Source of the DNA: Lentisphaeria bacterium UBA1784
GTDB lineage: Bacteria > Verrucomicrobiota > Lentisphaeria > Victivallales > Victivallaceae
Direction: 5' to 3'
Length of the DNA: 8,170 bases
Assembly (NCBI GenBank): GCA_002315455.1
Contig: DCGG01000157.1
Location: forward strand, 664 to 8,833
This document shows, piece after piece, positions 1 through 6,600 of this stretch. Under the pieces are notes generated by a model, which was not told the origin of the DNA, made no database searches, and saw only the letters and a program-made list of their open reading frames with translations. Made by a program: the position numbers and the translations under genes. The first letter of the stretch is position 1. Every line of letters begins with the position of its first letter.

Positions 1-42
1 CAAAACCGCAGGTCGTGAGTTCGAGCCTCACCTTCCCTGCCA
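1..42 (+). tRNA. trpT: tRNA-Trp, 3' part (5' half outside the window)
   Basis: The window opens at the second anticodon base. Bases 1-9 read as positions 35-43 of a tRNA, 10-14 form the variable region, and 15-19 (GTGAG) pair perfectly with 27-31 (CTCAC) around the T-loop TTCGAGC. Bases 32-38 are the 3' acceptor strand, 39 is the discriminator G, and 40-42 are an encoded CCA. Anticodon bases 35-36 are C and A, so the codon is UGN, meaning Trp or Cys. The discriminator G and the A-rich 3' side of the anticodon loop favour Trp, because bacterial tRNA-Cys normally carries U73. A tRNA-Trp gene just upstream of secE is common bacterial synteny, often after a tuf gene. The first anticodon base is not visible, so the identity is inferred. 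It is probably co-transcribed with secE. Confidence 0.88.
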
Positions 43-57
43 AATTTTGAAAGATCG

Positions 58-72
58 CCGGAGAGATTCCGG
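58..72 (+). other. small hairpin between the tRNA and secE
   Basis: CCGGA (58-62) can pair with TCCGG (68-72) across a 5-nt loop. No T-run follows, so it does not look like an intrinsic terminator. It could help 3' processing of the tRNA from a tRNA-secE transcript or shape the secE leader; this is inference from its position only. Confidence 0.3.
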
Positions 73-103
73 ATTCTACTATACAGAGACAGGCGAACGG
101 AAA

Positions 104-307
104 ATGGGAAAAGCATCATTCATGAGCCGGGTGCGGGGATTCATCTCCGATACCATGGCGGAAATGCGGCGTTGCACGTGGCCCGGGAAACGCCAGTTGG
201 CGGAATCCACGGTGCTGGTGGTCGTCGCGATCATCATCCTCGCTTGTTTTGTCGCAGGAGTGGATGAGATCGCCCGGATCGTCATCCAGTTGGTCACGGT
301 CGGCTAA
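104..307 (+). CDS. secE: preprotein translocase subunit SecE
   Basis: SecE is the small essential subunit of the inner-membrane SecYEG channel; it clamps SecY and stabilises it. The 67-residue product fits the short, single-span SecE form found in most bacteria, unlike the three-span E. coli protein. An amphipathic N-terminal helix (about residues 8-24) leads into the family hallmark EMRRCTWPGKRQL (20-32), with the Trp-Pro pair at 26-27. One hydrophobic membrane segment follows at about 36-53, rich in Val and Ile, then a short tail. I chose the ATG at 104, though its Shine-Dalgarno is weak (AGG at 91-93). A TTG at 47 would start only 4 nt after the tRNA with no ribosome site, and an ATG at 122 would give 61 residues and is also possible. 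The secE-nusG pairing is near universal in bacteria and confirms the call. Confidence 0.93.
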   Translation: MGKASFMSRVRGFISDTMAEMRRCTWPGKRQLAESTVLVVVAIIILACFVAGVDEIARIVIQLVTVG

Positions 308-320
308 TCTAAAACTATTC

Positions 321-324
321 AGGA
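321..324 (+). promoter_or_regulatory. nusG ribosome binding site that decides the start
   Basis: AGGA lies only 1 nt before an ATG at 326 but 7 nt before the in-frame ATG at 332. Normal spacing therefore favours 332 as the real nusG start. Confidence 0.6.
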
Positions 325-331
325 AATGACG

Positions 332-928
332 ATGGACGAAAAAGAAGAACAGCAGCTTCAAAGTGCTCCGGAGGACAATCGCGGACAATGGTTCGTGATC
401 CACTGCCTCTCCGGCCACGAGAACAAGGTGCGGGATTCCATTCTGCGTCAGATTCATCTCAGTGACAACTCCGGTGTGTACGATGCTTTTATTCCCATCG
501 AGAAGGTCGCCGAGGTCCGCCGCGGCAAGAAGACCTTCAGCACCCGGAAGTTTTTTCCCGGTTACATTCTGGTCCGCATGGACCTCTACACTCCGGAAGG
601 CCTGATTGACGAGAAGGCCTGGTATCTGGTCCGCGGAGTGCAGGGCGTGCTGGGATTCCTCGGCGGCACAAACCGGCCGATCCCCCTCTCTCCCTCCGAG
701 GTTGAGGACATCATGCGTCCGCTGGCGCAGGGGATTGACGAGGTCAAGCCCAAGAGCAATTTCAACGTCGGTGAAGTGGTTCGCATCAAAGACGGTGCGT
801 TTGAGAATTTTGAAGGAGCGATCCAGGAGATCGATCAGGCTCGCGGCAAGCTGAAACTGATGGTTTCCATCTTCGGTCGTTCCACCCCGGTTGAGTTGGA
901 GTTCTGGCAGGTCGAACGCGTGGTGTAG
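332..928 (+). CDS. nusG: transcription termination/antitermination factor NusG
   Basis: NusG binds RNA polymerase through its N-terminal NGN domain to suppress pausing. Its C-terminal KOW domain contacts Rho or ribosomal protein S10 (NusE), linking transcription to termination or translation. The 198-residue product has a polar N-terminal tail (1-18), an NGN domain (about 19-132) with the RKFFPGYILVRM core (72-83) and GFLGG (108-112), a short linker, and a KOW domain (about 144-197). The KOW part is very close to E. coli, including VGEVVRIKDG and SIFGRSTPVELEF (179-191); Phe181 corresponds to the E. coli KOW Phe165. Between the core strand and WYLVR the loop is about 7 residues longer than in E. 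coli (around 84-96). The ATG at 326 would add two residues, but the Shine-Dalgarno spacing favours 332. nusG follows secE by 24 nt and is probably co-transcribed with it. Confidence 0.96.
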   Translation: MDEKEEQQLQSAPEDNRGQWFVIHCLSGHENKVRDSILRQIHLSDNSGVYDAFIPIEKVAEVRRGKKTFSTRKFFPGYILVRMDLYTPEGLIDEKAWYLVRGVQGVLGFLGGTNRPIPLSPSEVEDIMRPLAQGIDEVKPKSNFNVGEVVRIKDGAFENFEGAIQEIDQARGKLKLMVSIFGRSTPVELEFWQVERVV

Positions 929-957
929 CTCTGCGCTCGATACTTGAAAAACATTGG

Positions 958-1007
958 TGACGGCCAAGGTGGCAGGATACCTGCCGGTCCAGACCACCAT
1001 GGCGTCA
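958..1007 (+). promoter_or_regulatory. rplK leader hairpin, candidate L1 autoregulatory site
   Basis: The 96-nt gap between nusG and rplK folds into a long asymmetric hairpin ending 4 nt before the rplK Shine-Dalgarno. The outer stem is 958-966 with 1000-1007 (8 pairs, G963 bulged). The middle stem is GGTGG 968-972 with CCACC 994-998. The tip is CAGG 973-976 with CCTG 980-983 and loop ATA. That leaves about ten unpaired bases on the 3' side only (984-993). An alternative tip, GGCAGG/CCTGCC, keeps the same asymmetry. Established knowledge: L1 represses the L11-L1 operon in E. coli and other bacteria by binding such a leader, which mimics its 23S rRNA site of two helices flanking an asymmetric loop. 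Assigning that role here is inference, since I have not matched an L1 consensus base by base. Confidence 0.5.
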
Positions 1008-1024
1008 AAAGAAGGAAGTAATCT

Positions 1025-1453
1025 ATGGCAAAGAAGGTTACAGGCATGATCCGCTTGCAGATCCCGGCCGGTGCCGCTAATCCGGCGCCCCCGATCGGCC
1101 CCGCCCTTGGCGCGGCCGGCTGCAACATCATGGAGTTCTGTAAGCAGTTCAATGCCGCCACTCAAGCTCAGAGCGGAATGGTTATTCCTGTGGTGATCAC
1201 GGTCTATCAGGACCGTTCCTTCACCTTCATCTGCAAATCCCCGCCGGCTGCCACGCTGATCAAGAAGGCGTGCGGTCTCGCTTCCGGAGCCAAGACTCCC
1301 GGCAGCGAAAAGGCCGGGAAGATCACCCGGGCGCAGATCCGGGAGATCATTCAGGTGAAAAAGGAAGACATCAACGCCCGGAGCGAAGAAGCGGCGATGC
1401 GCATCATCGAAGGAACCGCTCGCAGCATGGGAATTGAGGTGGTCGATGCGTAG
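1025..1453 (+). CDS. rplK: 50S ribosomal protein L11
   Basis: L11 binds the GTPase-associated region of 23S rRNA at the base of the L7/L12 stalk. It takes part in factor-dependent GTP hydrolysis and in activation of the stringent factor RelA. The product is 142 residues, the same length as E. coli L11. The N-terminal domain carries the Pro-rich NPAPPIGPALG segment (19-29), whose Pro22, Pro23 and Pro26 match the thiostrepton-binding helix. The C-terminal rRNA-binding domain (about 75-142) includes the GKITRAQIREI helix region and the terminal GTARSMGIEV motif. The start is well supported by AAGGAAG (1012-1018) 6 nt before the ATG. The gene overlaps rplA by 8 nt. Expression is probably controlled by the hairpin just upstream (958-1007). 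Confidence 0.97.
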   Translation: MAKKVTGMIRLQIPAGAANPAPPIGPALGAAGCNIMEFCKQFNAATQAQSGMVIPVVITVYQDRSFTFICKSPPAATLIKKACGLASGAKTPGSEKAGKITRAQIREIIQVKKEDINARSEEAAMRIIEGTARSMGIEVVDA

Positions 1454-2150
1454 AAGCAAACTGTACAAGCAGCAGGCTGAGGCAATCGGCGATCTTTCCG
1501 CGCGTTACTCCGTTCTGGATGCGCTGAACAAGCTCAAGGCTCTGCCTGGAGTGAAGTTCGACCAGACGGTGGAAATGGCGCTGAAGCTCGGCGTCGATCC
1601 CAAGAAGTCTGACCAGACGGTCCGCGGTGCCGTGGCACTGCCCCGGGGAACCGGCAAGACCGTCCGCGTCGCAGTGGTGTGCGACGGCCCCGCGGCTCAG
1701 GAGGCGAAGGACGCCGGAGCCGATGTGGTTGGTTTCGAGGATCTGGTCCAGAAGATCAAGGACGGTTTCGCCGACTTTGATATTTTGATTGCCACTCCCG
1801 ATTCCATGCGTTTGGTCCGTCCCCTTGGTCGTCAGCTCGGTCCCCGCGGACTGATGCCGAACCCCAAGACCGGGACCGTGACCGATCAGGTTGGCACTGC
1901 GGTGCGCGAGGCGAAAGCCGGCCGTGCCGAGTTCCGCGCCGATCGCGGTGCGTGCGTGCACGTTCCTTTCGGCAAGATGTCCTTTGAGGCCGAGGCCCTG
2001 AAAGAGAACTTCGACGCCATCGCCGATGCGATCAACAAGGCCAAGCCCAGTTCCGCCAAGGGTGCGTACATCATGTCCTGCACCATCTCCGGAACCATGA
2101 CTCCCGGTCTCAAGATCAACCTGAAAGAACTGACGAAGGTGGTGAAATGA
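1446..2150 (+). CDS. rplA: 50S ribosomal protein L1
   Basis: L1 forms the mobile L1 stalk of the 50S subunit near the E-site, helping release of deacylated tRNA. In many bacteria it also represses translation of its own operon. The 234-residue product matches usual L1 length. Visible landmarks are KSDQTVRGAVALPRGTGK (54-71) and the signature LGPRGLMPNPKTGTVT (131-146), with the C-terminal SAKGAYI block followed by a short TMTPGLKI tail. I chose the ATG at 1446, which has GAGGTG at 1436-1441. A TTG at 1434 would add only four residues and lacks a good ribosome site. The start lies inside the last codons of rplK (8-nt overlap), and the stop overlaps the rplJ start as ATGA. L11, L1 and L10 are therefore probably translated in a coupled way. 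Confidence 0.97.
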   Translation: MRRSKLYKQQAEAIGDLSARYSVLDALNKLKALPGVKFDQTVEMALKLGVDPKKSDQTVRGAVALPRGTGKTVRVAVVCDGPAAQEAKDAGADVVGFEDLVQKIKDGFADFDILIATPDSMRLVRPLGRQLGPRGLMPNPKTGTVTDQVGTAVREAKAGRAEFRADRGACVHVPFGKMSFEAEALKENFDAIADAINKAKPSSAKGAYIMSCTISGTMTPGLKINLKELTKVVK

Positions 2151-2671
2151 GAACTGAAAACCAGTTTCTGGTCAAGACGATCAGCGATATGATCGGCGGT
2201 GCCGATTATGTCTATTTCATCTCCTACACCGGAACCAAGGTCAAGGACTTCAACGTCCTCCGGGATCAGCTGGCCGGGGCCAACGCCCAGTGCCACGTCC
2301 TGAAGAACGCCTTGATTAAGAAGGCCGGATCTGCGCTCAATCTCAACGGTTGGGATAATTTGGCGCTGGTCAACGACACTGCAATGGTCTGCGGTAAGGG
2401 CGATTGCGGTGCGGTGGCAAAAATGATTGCCGAGTTCGGCAAGAAGTTTGAGAACGTCAAGGCCAAGGGTGGTTACCTGGATGGTGCGGTGCTCAGCGCC
2501 GCCGAGGTCGGCATGGTTGCCGATCTGCCCTCCAAGGAAGTCCTGCAGGCCATGCTGCTGGGTGTTCTGCAGGCTCCGGCCCGCAACCTGGTCACTGTCC
2601 TCAACGCCAAGGCTTCGAGCATCGTGAATGTGCTCAATGCCTATAAAAACAAATGTGAAAACGGTAACTGA
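2147..2671 (+). CDS. rplJ: 50S ribosomal protein L10
   Basis: L10 anchors the L7/L12 stalk: its N-terminal domain binds 23S rRNA beside L11, and its long C-terminal helix carries L7/L12 dimers. The 174-residue product has the L10 N-terminal fold, including YVYFISYTGTKV (21-32), the VLKNALIKKA segment (51-60) and KGGYLDGAVLSAAEV. It ends in a helical tail of alternating hydrophobic residues (about 137-170), the expected L7/L12 docking helix. The ATG shares ATGA with the rplA stop, with AAGGTGG (2136-2142) upstream inside rplA. There is thus no intergenic leader of the kind through which the L10-L7/L12 complex represses rplJ in E. coli. Any such control must act inside rplA or elsewhere. It lies 22 nt before rplL. 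Confidence 0.96.
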   Translation: MRTENQFLVKTISDMIGGADYVYFISYTGTKVKDFNVLRDQLAGANAQCHVLKNALIKKAGSALNLNGWDNLALVNDTAMVCGKGDCGAVAKMIAEFGKKFENVKAKGGYLDGAVLSAAEVGMVADLPSKEVLQAMLLGVLQAPARNLVTVLNAKASSIVNVLNAYKNKCENGN

Positions 2672-2693
2672 TTCATAAAGGGAGGCATGAAAA

Positions 2694-3083
2694 ATGTCCG
2701 AAGAAAACAAGATGGAAGAATTCGTTTCCTACATTGAGAACCTGACCGTTCTGGAGCTCTCCAAGCTGGTCAAGACCCTGGAAGAGCGTCTGGGCGTGAG
2801 CGCTGCGGCCCCCGTGGCCGTCGCCGCCGCCCCCGCTGCCGGAGCCGCTGCTGCTCCTGCCGAGGAGAAGACTGAGTTTGACGTGATCCTTGCCAGTTTC
2901 GATGCTGCCAAGAAGATCGGCGTCATCAAGGAAGTCCGCGGCATCACCGGACTGGGCCTTAAGGAAGCCAAGGATCTCGTCGAAGGCGCCCCCAAGGCCC
3001 TCAAGGAAGGCGTGTCCAAGGACGAGGCTGAGAAGATCAAGGCGACGCTCGAAGCTGCCGGCGCCAAGGTCGAAGTCAAGTAA
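2694..3083 (+). CDS. rplL: 50S ribosomal protein L7/L12
   Basis: L7/L12 forms the flexible, multicopy stalk that recruits translation factors and stimulates their GTPase activity. The 129-residue product shows the standard three parts. The N-terminal dimerisation and L10-binding helices span about 4-34. An Ala/Pro/Gly-rich hinge spans about 36-57. The globular C-terminal domain spans about 59-129, with KTEFDVIL, KIGVIKEVRGITGLGLKEAK (74-93) and a final GAKVEVK. It is slightly longer than the 121-residue E. coli protein, mainly at the hinge. A strong Shine-Dalgarno (GGGAGG, 2680-2685) sits 8 nt before the start, fitting the need for several copies per ribosome. An out-of-frame ATG at 2687 is too close to this site and is probably not used. 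A strong terminator-like hairpin follows 26 nt after the stop. Confidence 0.97.
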   Translation: MSEENKMEEFVSYIENLTVLELSKLVKTLEERLGVSAAAPVAVAAAPAAGAAAAPAEEKTEFDVILASFDAAKKIGVIKEVRGITGLGLKEAKDLVEGAPKALKEGVSKDEAEKIKATLEAAGAKVEVK

Positions 3084-3108
3084 TTTCGCTTCTGCGGAAA
3101 TACGACTT

Positions 3109-3142
3109 GCGACGGGGGGAGTTTTCCCCCCGCCGCGATTTT
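3109..3142 (+). terminator. intrinsic terminator or attenuator after rplL
   Basis: CGGGGGGA (3113-3120) pairs with TCCCCCCG (3125-3132) around a GTTT loop. After an A-C mismatch the stem continues as GCG (3109-3111) with CGC (3134-3136). A short T4 run (3139-3142) follows. This is a stable GC-rich hairpin plus U-tract 26 nt past the rplL stop, so intrinsic termination is likely. The U-tract is short, and no strong rpoB promoter is obvious, so partial read-through (attenuation) like that known between E. coli rplL and rpoB is the more likely role. That role is inference. Confidence 0.78.
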
Positions 3143-3171
3143 GCTTATCAGAAGGGTTTGATCCTCCCGGC

Positions 3172-3206
3172 CCGGTTTTCGGGCTTGAACGGATCCGGTT
3201 TTCGGG
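3172..3206 (+). repeat. 12-nt direct repeat pair in the rplL-rpoB spacer
   Basis: CCGGTTTTCGGG occurs exactly at 3172-3183 and again at 3195-3206, a 23-nt period. Each copy can form a small CCG/CGG hairpin with a GTTTT loop; the first extends to GCCCG/CGGGC (3170-3174 with 3180-3184). The core GGTTTTCG recurs at 3433-3440. Function is unknown; a protein or RNA binding site, or a local duplication, are possible. Confidence 0.6.
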
Positions 3207-3250
3207 TGTGGTCATTTTGCCCGGGATCGTGAATCCTTAAAATTTCCTGT

Positions 3251-3280
3251 GTGCCGGAATGTGGTTTTTTGTTCCGGCGC
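3251..3280 (+). other. 9-pair hairpin in the rplL-rpoB spacer
   Basis: Bases 3251-3259 pair with 3272-3280 (one G-T pair, otherwise Watson-Crick, core GCCGGAA/TTCCGGC) around a 12-nt loop that contains T6. No U-tract follows the stem, so it is not a classic terminator. It could be an RNA-processing or stability element, which I infer only from its structure and position. Confidence 0.4.
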
Positions 3281-3522
3281 TGCCCTCCGAACCGGAGTCC
3301 AGACGCAGGAGAGCCCTTTGGGGATCTTCTAGGCGGGGAAACCGGGTCGGTCGTTTTGTGTTCAGAGGGCAGATTAGTTCCAGTTTTTTGGTCTTTTTTT
3401 CATAAAAAAGGCATTTTTCTCCTTCAGGGGATGGTTTTCGCCGTTTCCCGGAATCGGGGGAGGGATAAAGGAAGATGGGATCGACCGCACGAGAGTGTGA
3501 TGGTTCCCGGCTTCGCCCGGAT

Positions 3523-3551
3523 TTGAAAACGAAACAAATTGAAGATACAAA
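3523..3551 (+). promoter_or_regulatory. possible sigma70-type promoter upstream of rpoB
   Basis: TTGAAA (3523-3528, five of six to the -35 consensus) is followed after exactly 17 nt by TACAAA (3546-3551, four of six to the -10, lacking the final T). Transcription would begin near 3558, giving an untranslated leader of about 85 nt before rpoB. The -10 is weak, so this is only a candidate for extra rpoBC expression downstream of the attenuator. Confidence 0.35.
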
Positions 3552-3642
3552 GGGACCGGGGCACCGTTTGGGCAGGTGGTGAATCATCGGCAGAGGCGGC
3601 AGAACGGTTCCGAACGAAACGCAACCGAAAGGATTTGCAAAG

Positions 3643-6600
3643 ATGATGGAAAGAAGGAATTTTGGCAAGCTCCGCGATGTGCTTGAGATCCCTGATCTCA
3701 TCGGCCTTCAGGTGGACTCCTACGACAACTTCCTGCAGCGCAACGTACCGCCTGCGGAACGGAAGCGTCAGGGACTTCAGGAGGTCTTTCAGGAGATTTT
3801 CCCCATTGAGAGTTTCGACAAGAAGATGTCTCTTGAGTTCGTCTCCTACGAGATCGGTGCCTGCGCCGAGCACAAGAGCCGGATCATCGACTGCATCAAG
3901 GACGGAAAAGTTTACGACGCCCCCCTCTTCGTGAACTTCCTTCTCAAGGTCAATGGGACCGAGATCCCCGAGCGCGTGCAGATGGGTGACATCCCCATTA
4001 TGACCGAGCAGGGCACCTTCATCATCAACGGCGCCGAACGGGTGATTATCAGTCAGCTGCATCGTTCTCCCGGCATCTGTTTTGAAAAGACCCGGCACAC
4101 CTCCGGCCGCGTTCTCTACAGTTACCGGGTCATTCCAGACCGCGGTTCCTGGATGGACGTCCAGTTTGACATCGGCGACTGCATCATGATCTATCTGGAC
4201 CGCCGCCGCCGCCGCCGGAAGTTCTACATCACCACCTTCCTGCGCGCCATCGGTTATCCCACCAACCGCGACATCCTGAAGGAGTTCCACGAGGTCAAGA
4301 CCATGACTCTCTCCCAACTCCTCAAAGAGAAGGAACTCAACAAGTACTACACCGTCGATGACGTCACCAACGAGGACGACGTCGTGGTCATTGATGAGCT
4401 GACCCAGTTGAACGAGCAGCATCTCGTCCAGTTGAAGGACAACAATATCAAGTCCGTGGAACTTGCCTACGTGGCCAACGGCGACGACTACATCTTCGCC
4501 AGCCTCCGCAAGGATCCCACTCGCAACGAAGACGATGCGCTGAAGGAGATCTACCACCGCATGCGTCCCGGCGATCCGCCGAACAACAACAACGCCCGTC
4601 TGCTGATCAAGCGGCTCTTCTTCGACAACCGCCGCTACGATCTGGGCGCGGTGGGCCGGTTCAAGCTCAACGAGCGTCTCGGTCTGGACATCCCCGCCGA
4701 CCAGCGGATCTTGGACCCCCGGGATCTGGTGCAGGCCACCAAGATGCTGATCGACCTCCGCCACAACAACGGCAAGGTGGATGACATCGACCATTTGGGA
4801 GCCCGCCGTATCCGTACCGTGGGCGAACTGCTTCAGAATCAGTGCCGTGCCGGATTGCTCCGGACCGAACGTCTGATCCGGGAGCGCATGACCTTCGACG
4901 ATCCCAACGTGAAGCCCTCCAGCCTGATCAATCCCAAGGCTTTTGCGGGGGTGGTCCGGGATTTCTTCGCCCGGAACCAGCTCTCCCAGTTCATGGATCA
5001 GACCAACCCCTTGAGCGAGTTGACCAACAAGCGCCGTCTCTCCGCTTTGGGACCGGGAGGTTTGAGCCGTGACCGTGCCGGATTCGAAGTCCGCGACGTT
5101 CACTCCAGCCACTACGGCCGCATCTGCCCCATCGAGACCCCGGAAGGTCCGAACATCGGTCTGATCAGCTCTATGTCCCTCTACGCCATCATCGACGAGT
5201 ACGGATTCTTGGAGACCCCCTACCGCAAGGTGGTGGATGGTCACGTCACCGATCAGATCGACTATCTGACTGCGGATAAGGAAGAGAAGTTCGTCATTGC
5301 GCAGGCCAACGCCCTGCTCGACGAGAAGGGCGCCTTCATCCGACCCATGATCATGTGCCGCTACATGGGAGATTCTGCGGAACATCCCAGGGAGACGGTC
5401 CAGTACATGGACGTGTCCCCGAAGCAGTTGGTCAGCGCCGCCGCCGGCATCATCCCCTTCTTGGAACACGATGACGCCAACCGCGCTCTGATGGGTTCCA
5501 ACATGCAGCGTCAGGCGGTCTCTTTGCTGATGCCCGACTCTCCCTACGTGGGAACCGGTCTGGAAGCCCGGATCGCCCGGGATTCCCGCGCCGTGATCGT
5601 GGCCAAGGAACCCGGTATCGTCGCCGAGGTCTCCAGCAACCACATCTGGGTCACCCCCGACGGCAAGATGCCCGAGAGCGGCAAGCCCGAGAACGGCCGC
5701 CTCTATGAACTCTATAAATATATGCGCAGCAATGCGGGTACCAGCATCAACCAGCGCCCGGTGGTCCGCACCGGCGACAAGGTCGAGAAGGGCACCCTGC
5801 TGGCCGACGGCGCCGCCACCAAGGACGGCGAGTTGGCGCTGGGCCGCAACGTGCTGGTGGCGTTCATGCCCTGGTGCGGATACAACTTCGAAGACGCCAT
5901 CATCGTCAGCGAGCGTCTGGTGAAGGAAGACGTTTACACCAGCGTTCACGTGGATGAGTTCGAGATCACCAGCCGCGACACCAAACTGGGTCCGGAGGAA
6001 ATCACCCGGGATATTCCCAACGTCAGCGAAGACGCGCTCCGCAATCTGGACAGCCGCGGCATCGTCATTGAGGGCGCCGAGGTGAAGCCCGGCGACATCC
6101 TCGTCGGCAAGATCACGCCCAAGAGCGAGACGGAACTGGCTCCGGAAGAGCGTCTGCTCCGCGCCATTTTCGGCGAGAAAGCGGCGGACGTGAAGGATTC
6201 CAGCCTGACCGTAACCAGCGGCAAGGGCGGCATCGTCATGGACATCCGCACGGAATACGCCAAGGAAAATTCCGTCAAGCCCCTGACCAAGACCGAGAAG
6301 ATGCAGCAGAAGAAGATGATCGCCGCCGACTTCGACGATATCCGCGCCGACCTCATCGACGATCTGACCCAGCGGCTCACCGATGTGATGCTGGGCACCA
6401 AGCTGCCGGTCCCGATCACCACCACCAACGCGGACGGCGAGTCCACCGTGATCGTGACCGCCAACCGCAAGGTGACCAAGAGTTCCATCCAGAACCTCGC
6501 CTCCAAGTGCGAGAACTGGGCCATGGAGGATTGCGACGCCAAGGCGACCATCGCCGCCATCATCGACGGAGTGGTCCCCCAGCTGAAGGAAAACGAGGAG

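Larger units (their letters stand above)
3084..3642 (+). other. 559-nt non-coding spacer between rplL and rpoB
   Basis: I find no credible gene in this stretch. The possible reading frames are GTG-started or antisense, lack ribosome sites and resemble no family I know. Sequence character differs from the flanking genes, with runs of G, C, T and A. It holds, in order, a terminator/attenuator (3109-3142), a 12-nt direct repeat (3172-3206), a 9-pair hairpin (3251-3280), a small hairpin CTCCG/CGGAG (3285-3297), a T-run/A-run inverted repeat followed by T5 (3393-3420), a possible promoter (3523-3551), and a weak CGGTT/AACCG hairpin (3605-3627) abutting the rpoB ribosome site. Many bacteria use the rplL-rpoB gap for partial termination, RNA processing or an extra promoter; this one looks like such a control region. 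Confidence 0.8.

Noticed and set aside
77..85. A -10-like TACTAT/TATACA element before secE
   Set aside because: No -35-like sequence lies at suitable spacing; the nearest TTGAAA (47-52) is about 24 nt away.
47..103. A TTG-started N-terminal extension of SecE
   Set aside because: It begins 4 nt after the tRNA end, has no Shine-Dalgarno, and adds a segment not seen in short SecE proteins.
944..972. A TTGAAA -35-like element in the nusG-rplK gap
   Set aside because: The position 17 nt downstream reads AGGTGG, which is not a -10, so there is no support for an rplK promoter.
116..1468. A 450-codon minus-strand open frame opposite secE, nusG and rplK
   Set aside because: secE, nusG and rplK all happen to lie in the same frame, and the minus-strand frame is aligned to their codons. 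It is the same codon-bias artefact.
1886..2710. A 274-codon minus-strand open frame opposite rplA and rplJ
   Set aside because: It is aligned to rplJ codons and explained by avoidance of TTA, CTA and TCA; it has no family resemblance or ribosome site.
3217..3243. A promoter-like TTGCCC / TAAAAT pair in the spacer
   Set aside because: The -10 is good, but the -35 matches only four of six and the spacing is 15 nt; it is too weak to list as a feature.
3251..3526. A 91-codon GTG-started frame in the rplL-rpoB spacer
   Set aside because: It starts inside a hairpin, has no ribosome binding site and has unusual composition. It resembles nothing known to me.
3237..3701. A 154-codon minus-strand frame covering the spacer and the rpoB start
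   Set aside because: It runs into the conserved rpoB N-terminus on the opposite strand and lacks a ribosome site or recognisable domain.
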